From contig CM053268.1 in NCBI GenBank assembly GCA_028583415.1, positions 17,103,923 through 17,167,922 of the forward strand: 64,000 nt of DNA. Reading direction: 5' to 3'. Shown here in pieces: positions 59,626 to 64,000 of the stretch. Source of the stretch: Protea cynaroides. Lineage: Eukaryota; Streptophyta; Magnoliopsida; Proteales; Proteaceae. A model generated the notes under the pieces. The model was not told the origin of the DNA. It did no database searches and was given only the letters and a program-made list of their open reading frames with translations. The number at the start of each line of letters is the position of its first letter. The first letter of the stretch is position 1. The position numbers and the translations under genes are program-made.

Positions 59626-62020
59626 TGTCACACCCCAATTCTGGACTAACCAGTGATGTGATGAACCATCATGAGAACCAATGGTTCAAACCAAGATTTC
59701 ATATAGGCTGTGCTCACCCTGTTAAACCAAACACATTCCACAATAATAATCAAAGTAAATAATTAAATAACAGAAGTCTTATTGATAATGAACTGAGGTT
59801 TAACATGATAAATAAATATTTAACAATTTATCTCAAAGTAACCAAAACATAATTAATACCTATTATAAGTATCAAAATACGAATGTTAACTACTAAGCAT
59901 AACCATAGTTGAAACACTCGCTTGATGAATCATATTTGTCTTCCACAACTTGCTTGACCATAGCTACCACATGTCTATATGTTGGTGCCTTCATGTAGTC
60001 TTTAATGATATTACTACATCATTAGAAACTAAAAAGAAAATGGTACCATGGGGTGAGCTCACAACTTAGCTCAATGAAAAAAACAAAACAATGCAACAAA
60101 CATATGCATGCATTCAATTCATATCTTTGGTTTGATTTTTAAGTTTACAATGTGCTATAGAATGGATCGGCGGCCACCGCACCTCTATACATGAATGTGT
60201 GAATCCGTCCAATGGATCAAACACCATTGCCGTCCCACATGCATCCACCATGGAATAGAGATAAAGCTAAGGCGTCTGGATCACACACCACCAACACCTC
60301 CCCTGATGCCCTACCCATACCAACACGTAAGCCCCTATTGACGAGAGCTTGCAAACTGGGCTTGCAACTAACCAATCCTAATGCCATCTAGTGTATCTAA
60401 GGCTTTACCCCAGCATCCCTTAATACGTCCATAGAGATAGAGCTAAGGTCCCACGGTAGAGTCAAAGACCACATAGTCCGAGCCCCCCCTGATGTCCTAC
60501 GACGTAATAGTTCTGCTAAGGTAATGGCGATACAATGATGTTAGTGGGCAAGACTTGAGTAGAGATAGAGCTAGAGTCTGGTGACCAGGATGAACCACAA
60601 TGTCACGTCCTCCCCCTGATGTCCCACTCGCATCCAACACACTAATCACACACATAATCACATACCTATTCCTAGCATCATCACCATCATGTTATAAATA
60701 GATAGAAATAAATATGCATAAACAGGAATACCAGTAATATTGGATGATAGGTGAGATGCATATTACAAGTATACAAGCATAAAATATTTATTGCATTGGA
60801 CCAATAAAATAAAACAGTTTATTATTATCCAATTAGTTTAGGTCTTGTTCCCTCACCTTTGATTGATGTTTGTTCCTCTCCTAAGCTTTGAAAGTTACTT
60901 TGAATCTATTGGAAACCTAAACAATTAATGTATTTAAGTTAAGGTTCAAGTTTACCAAGTTACAGTAGTCAAAAACCTTGTCTGATTTCAAAATATAATT
61001 GTTGTTATCATATGGTCAATACCCTATGGTCGATCCTATAGTCTCAATATATGCAACCATACGATGTATGATCGATACCCTATGGTCGCACTATATGCGA
61101 CCGTACCTGCGACCACACGATTTCTCGGAACTTTCCTAATAGTTGTGGTCAACTCATTGGTCACCCTATAGTTGACCATAGCTACGACCATACGTAGTTA
61201 GGTTAATTTTTAATTCTCGTATGAATTCCTCCTCTTAGCTCATCAATGGGATTCATCCTAAAATCATTTTATGACCTTTAATCACAGTTTATCCTTATCA
61301 ATTATCCCTACCCTACTCTCTATGGTTTTCCATAGAAAATCTATAATTGAATCATTGTATTAGGTTCCATATGTCAATTTGAAAAGAACCTATTCTATCT
61401 GATCTACCCTACAGAGTCAAGTCAATACCTTAAGCTTGCTGTAGAGAGATAGAACTCTTCTCTACAAAAACCTTCCTCTCAGCCTTCTTCTCCAAATCTC
61501 CTTCTCCTTCTCTTCCTCTCTCTCTCCTTCTCTCTTAGGTTTAGAGTTTCAATTTGGATTCTAAAAGAGTGAGAGAGGCTAAGGGACGTTCTTTATGTAG
61601 AGGAAAACCTCCATATAGAATCCTCTTTCAATTAGGAAAGAGTCCTCAAATTAGGAAAGTTTCCAAAACACGGAGTCAGTTTTAGGTTCGTACGGTCAAT
61701 CGTGAGGTTGCATAATCTATCGACCATACAACCAGAACATGTGACCATACGTTGTGCGGTCACAACTTAGTCGACCATACGGTCAACCATACCCCTCAAA
61801 AATGTGACTACACGTCCAAAATTTACTGGTTTTTTGTTTTTGACTAGTTGCTTCCATATAAACTTAAACAGTCAACCACACCAACTAAATTTGGCTTGTT
61901 GCTTACCTCATCTTGTGGTTTCTTCATACAATTGGTTCACTTGAGTCGATTATGATGGGAAGACCGGTCACGATACGAGAACGTAAGGTTAGACTGGGTT
62001 CATGGCGTGCGGGTCTTACA
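59626..62020 (-). mobile_element. Solo LTR of the chromovirus-related family
   Basis: 2395 bp, TGTCACACC...GGTCTTACA, similar in length and order to 36319-38670 and 42868-45239 but with its own motif cluster (ATGGTCGA/GCGACCATAC). The flanks TAAGC and TGAGC (59621-59625, 62021-62025) are a target duplication with one mismatch. No internal sequence is present. Confidence 0.85.
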
Positions 62021-62149
62021 TGAGCTCCCATCCTAGCTCAGCGAGAAGTCAGGTATCCAATGTAATCCTATACAATAATTTATGAATGTAGTACAGAAGC
62101 AAATAAACAAGCAATTGTGAGTGTCATATAAGTGTGTATGCAAGTCATG

Positions 62150-62340
62150 GTCGATCTGTACCCTAGCGAGGATCTGCCCCGTACCCTACCGCCTGAGCAA
62201 TTGCCTTGTACCCCACCGCCTAAGAATATATACCTATATCCCACCATCTGAGTACTCCATACCTCACTGTCTGGATGATTTATACCAATACCCCGCTGTC
62301 TGGATTATATTCCCCTCACTAAAGTACAAATCATTTGACT
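62150..62340. repeat. Short tandem repeat, CCCCACCGCCTGAG units
   Basis: About five degenerate units of roughly 26-40 bp, TACCCCACCGCCTGAG and variants. Confidence 0.7.
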
Positions 62341-62379
62341 AAGTTGATGCATGAAATGATAACAGAACATTAAAAGGGT

Positions 62380-63035
62380 TACACCCCAACAGAGGTCCCT
62401 GTTCCACTCCCATGGATTGATTGTGCTCCACTAAGGTGTAACATGGTATATAGTTGTGTCACGTACTCCCATAAGCCATACGATTGTCTACCCCACAATA
62501 CAATCATAACCACATCAATCAATCATCCAACATGGCATGTGCTCCCAGTAAGCAAAACCTTACTCCAACAGGAATCCTTGTTCTAGTCCCATGGACTGAC
62601 CATGTCCCCACTAGAGTATAGCATGCCCACATGGAACGTGTATTGTGCCCCCACACGCAACACACCCATCATACATGGTCTCATACAAGACTGTACCCAG
62701 TAGAGAACCCTGACTCCCCACTCTCATGGTTCATCGTGCCTCTACTAAGGTACAGTTAAACCATACGTAATTCATGAGGTCACTCGTTACATGAACCACC
62801 ATACCTGGGTGACATCCTAACAGAGAACCCCGGATCCTCACTCCCATGGATCACCGTGTCTCTACTAGGATACCAGCACACCAATATGGTACGTATGCCC
62901 ATACTCTAATATGTCATACACACCATCATACATGGTTATGCACACAATAACATCAACAACTACCCCCTTGCAGAAACCCTAGATCCCCACTCTCATGGTT
63001 CACCGTGCCTCTACCAAGGTAACAACAACTATCAA
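62380..63035. repeat. Dispersed ~60-bp repeat, five copies
   Basis: Units like ACAGAGAACCC...CCCACTCTCATGG, then TCACCGTGCCTCTACTAAGG, at about 62385, 62570, 62695, 62815 and 62962, with variable spacers containing CATACG and ATGGT. Confidence 0.75.
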
Positions 63036-64000
63036 CATATATAGTTATAGTTATATACAAATGCATGAACACATTTCATTGGATGACATGTTATAAAAGA
63101 AAAATAACAATAAACATACAACAAGCACATGCTTAAACTCTATGTGATCTGACCCCTTACTTGTAGACACCAAAGGTGCTGCTGAACCTTAAAGCCGACA
63201 GAAGGTCTCATCCATTACCCGCAATGTTTTACCTAATTAGTTAAATAAGCTTCATTAGGGTGGTAAACATCTTTTAAACCAGCATAAACAAGTCCTAGAG
63301 TTTATGTATGGGTCCCAAGATAAGCTGGGAATCGAAAGGATAGTCTTCCTAATCATTTCTGGGCTTATAAGTCAATACAAATAGAACCGACAGGGCGTTC
63401 CACCGGTACATGATGCTTATTAACACTTAGCCATTTTTTATGGATACTAAACCGGAAGACAAATCGGATGATTGATTATTTGGTTGGTCATCCGCTTCAC
63501 ATATTGTTTACATTAGTGAGGATTCCAATAGGTCATTCAGAAGCTAGGCTGGATGATCGATCATCTGGCAATGGCTTCGCTTGTAATTAAGCCTGCACGG
63601 ATGCACGACCATACGGTGCCATGCACATAATTGGTGTGACGCACCCACCCATCGTTCTCCCGGTCACGTGATACCGGTTAGGGTGAGACCGGATATTACT
63701 TAGTCTAATGGGTTAAAAGTATTTGTCTTGGTGGTAGACTGGTGGTGAGTCAACCGGTATTACGACCACTACCAGTCTACTGGTTTGTACCTTCGGTTCC
63801 GGCCTAGAAACCAAACACGAACCAGAGAAGGTCTCATTCTTTGGGGAAGGTTTCCTACTATGGTTTTCTTCACTCTAAATGGTAGAAAACACATATCTAC
63901 CATTATTGAATACAATGGAAGTCATTTAGACTCCATTATCACCCTCATTCATGGAAAGGGCACAAATCTAGGTTTCTAGGTTAAACTTTGGTCTCTATTG

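Larger units (their letters stand above)
59086..64000 (-). mobile_element. Diverged gypsy LTR, continues past the window
   Basis: Starts TGTCACAGCCCATTCTGGGG with GGGTGTGATATCC inside, the same opening design as the chromovirus LTRs. The left flank is ATTCA. It contains GTACCTGCAATCA...GTGAGC-like sequence matching the LTR position where the solo LTR 59626-62020 inserted, then tandem repeats and ACCGGT-rich sequence at about 63610-63800. The end and the orientation are not certain; the orientation is taken from similarity to its relatives. Confidence 0.6.

Overview
The window is nuclear DNA from a seed plant, almost certainly an angiosperm with a large, repeat-rich genome. This follows from the plant-type split gene, LTR elements primed by initiator methionine tRNA, a Tekay/Del-like Ty3/gypsy chromovirus, L1-type LINE remains, and hAT, Harbinger and Mutator-like non-autonomous DNA transposons. 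I cannot name the species. No tRNA, rRNA or CRISPR feature was seen.

Only one ordinary gene is supported: a calumenin/reticulocalbin-like EF-hand protein on the minus strand. Exon 1 is at 20698-21244, exon 2 at 4386-4488 and exon 3 at 4241-4306; later exons must lie beyond the left edge. The splice phases agree at both junctions. Intron 1 is about 16.2 kb because it is packed with transposons.

Left third (1-25.7 kb). A short non-autonomous LTR element (1-3472) carries a hAT-type element whose empty site is preserved next to it. A copia RT scrap and a dead LINE follow. Several hAT-type elements with exact or near-exact 8-bp target duplications are present. A nest sits at 9149-14240: hAT element, then a large non-coding LTR element, then a solo LTR. 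Further right are a 1.68-kb Harbinger-like element and, upstream of the gene, a Mutator-like element (23432-24843).

Middle (25.7-36.3 kb). A solo LTR of a large gypsy-type family (25751-33392, TSD CATGT) is interrupted by a second, 4.6-kb solo LTR (26680-31282, TSD GCATT). A 48-50-bp tandem array follows, and then the start of another giant LTR.

Right half (36.3-64 kb). A 21.8-kb Ty3/gypsy insertion (36319-58070, TSD CCGAG, minus strand) has two LTRs, decayed gag-pol and an antisense ORF between the 5' LTR and gag. Its gag is split by a second, 9.8-kb member of a related family (42868-52630, TSD CATTG). The inner element has near-identical LTRs but a badly decayed pol. Another LTR (59086 to the edge) contains a further solo LTR (59626-62020).

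The most useful observations are the completely resolved nesting order, a set of hAT-like elements sharing a CAWRGTT terminus with simple-motif interiors, inverted element copies flanking exons 2-3, and an antisense ORF whose in-frame stops all look like C-to-T changes. Element boundaries were read from terminal motifs and target duplications by eye; percent identities are estimates.
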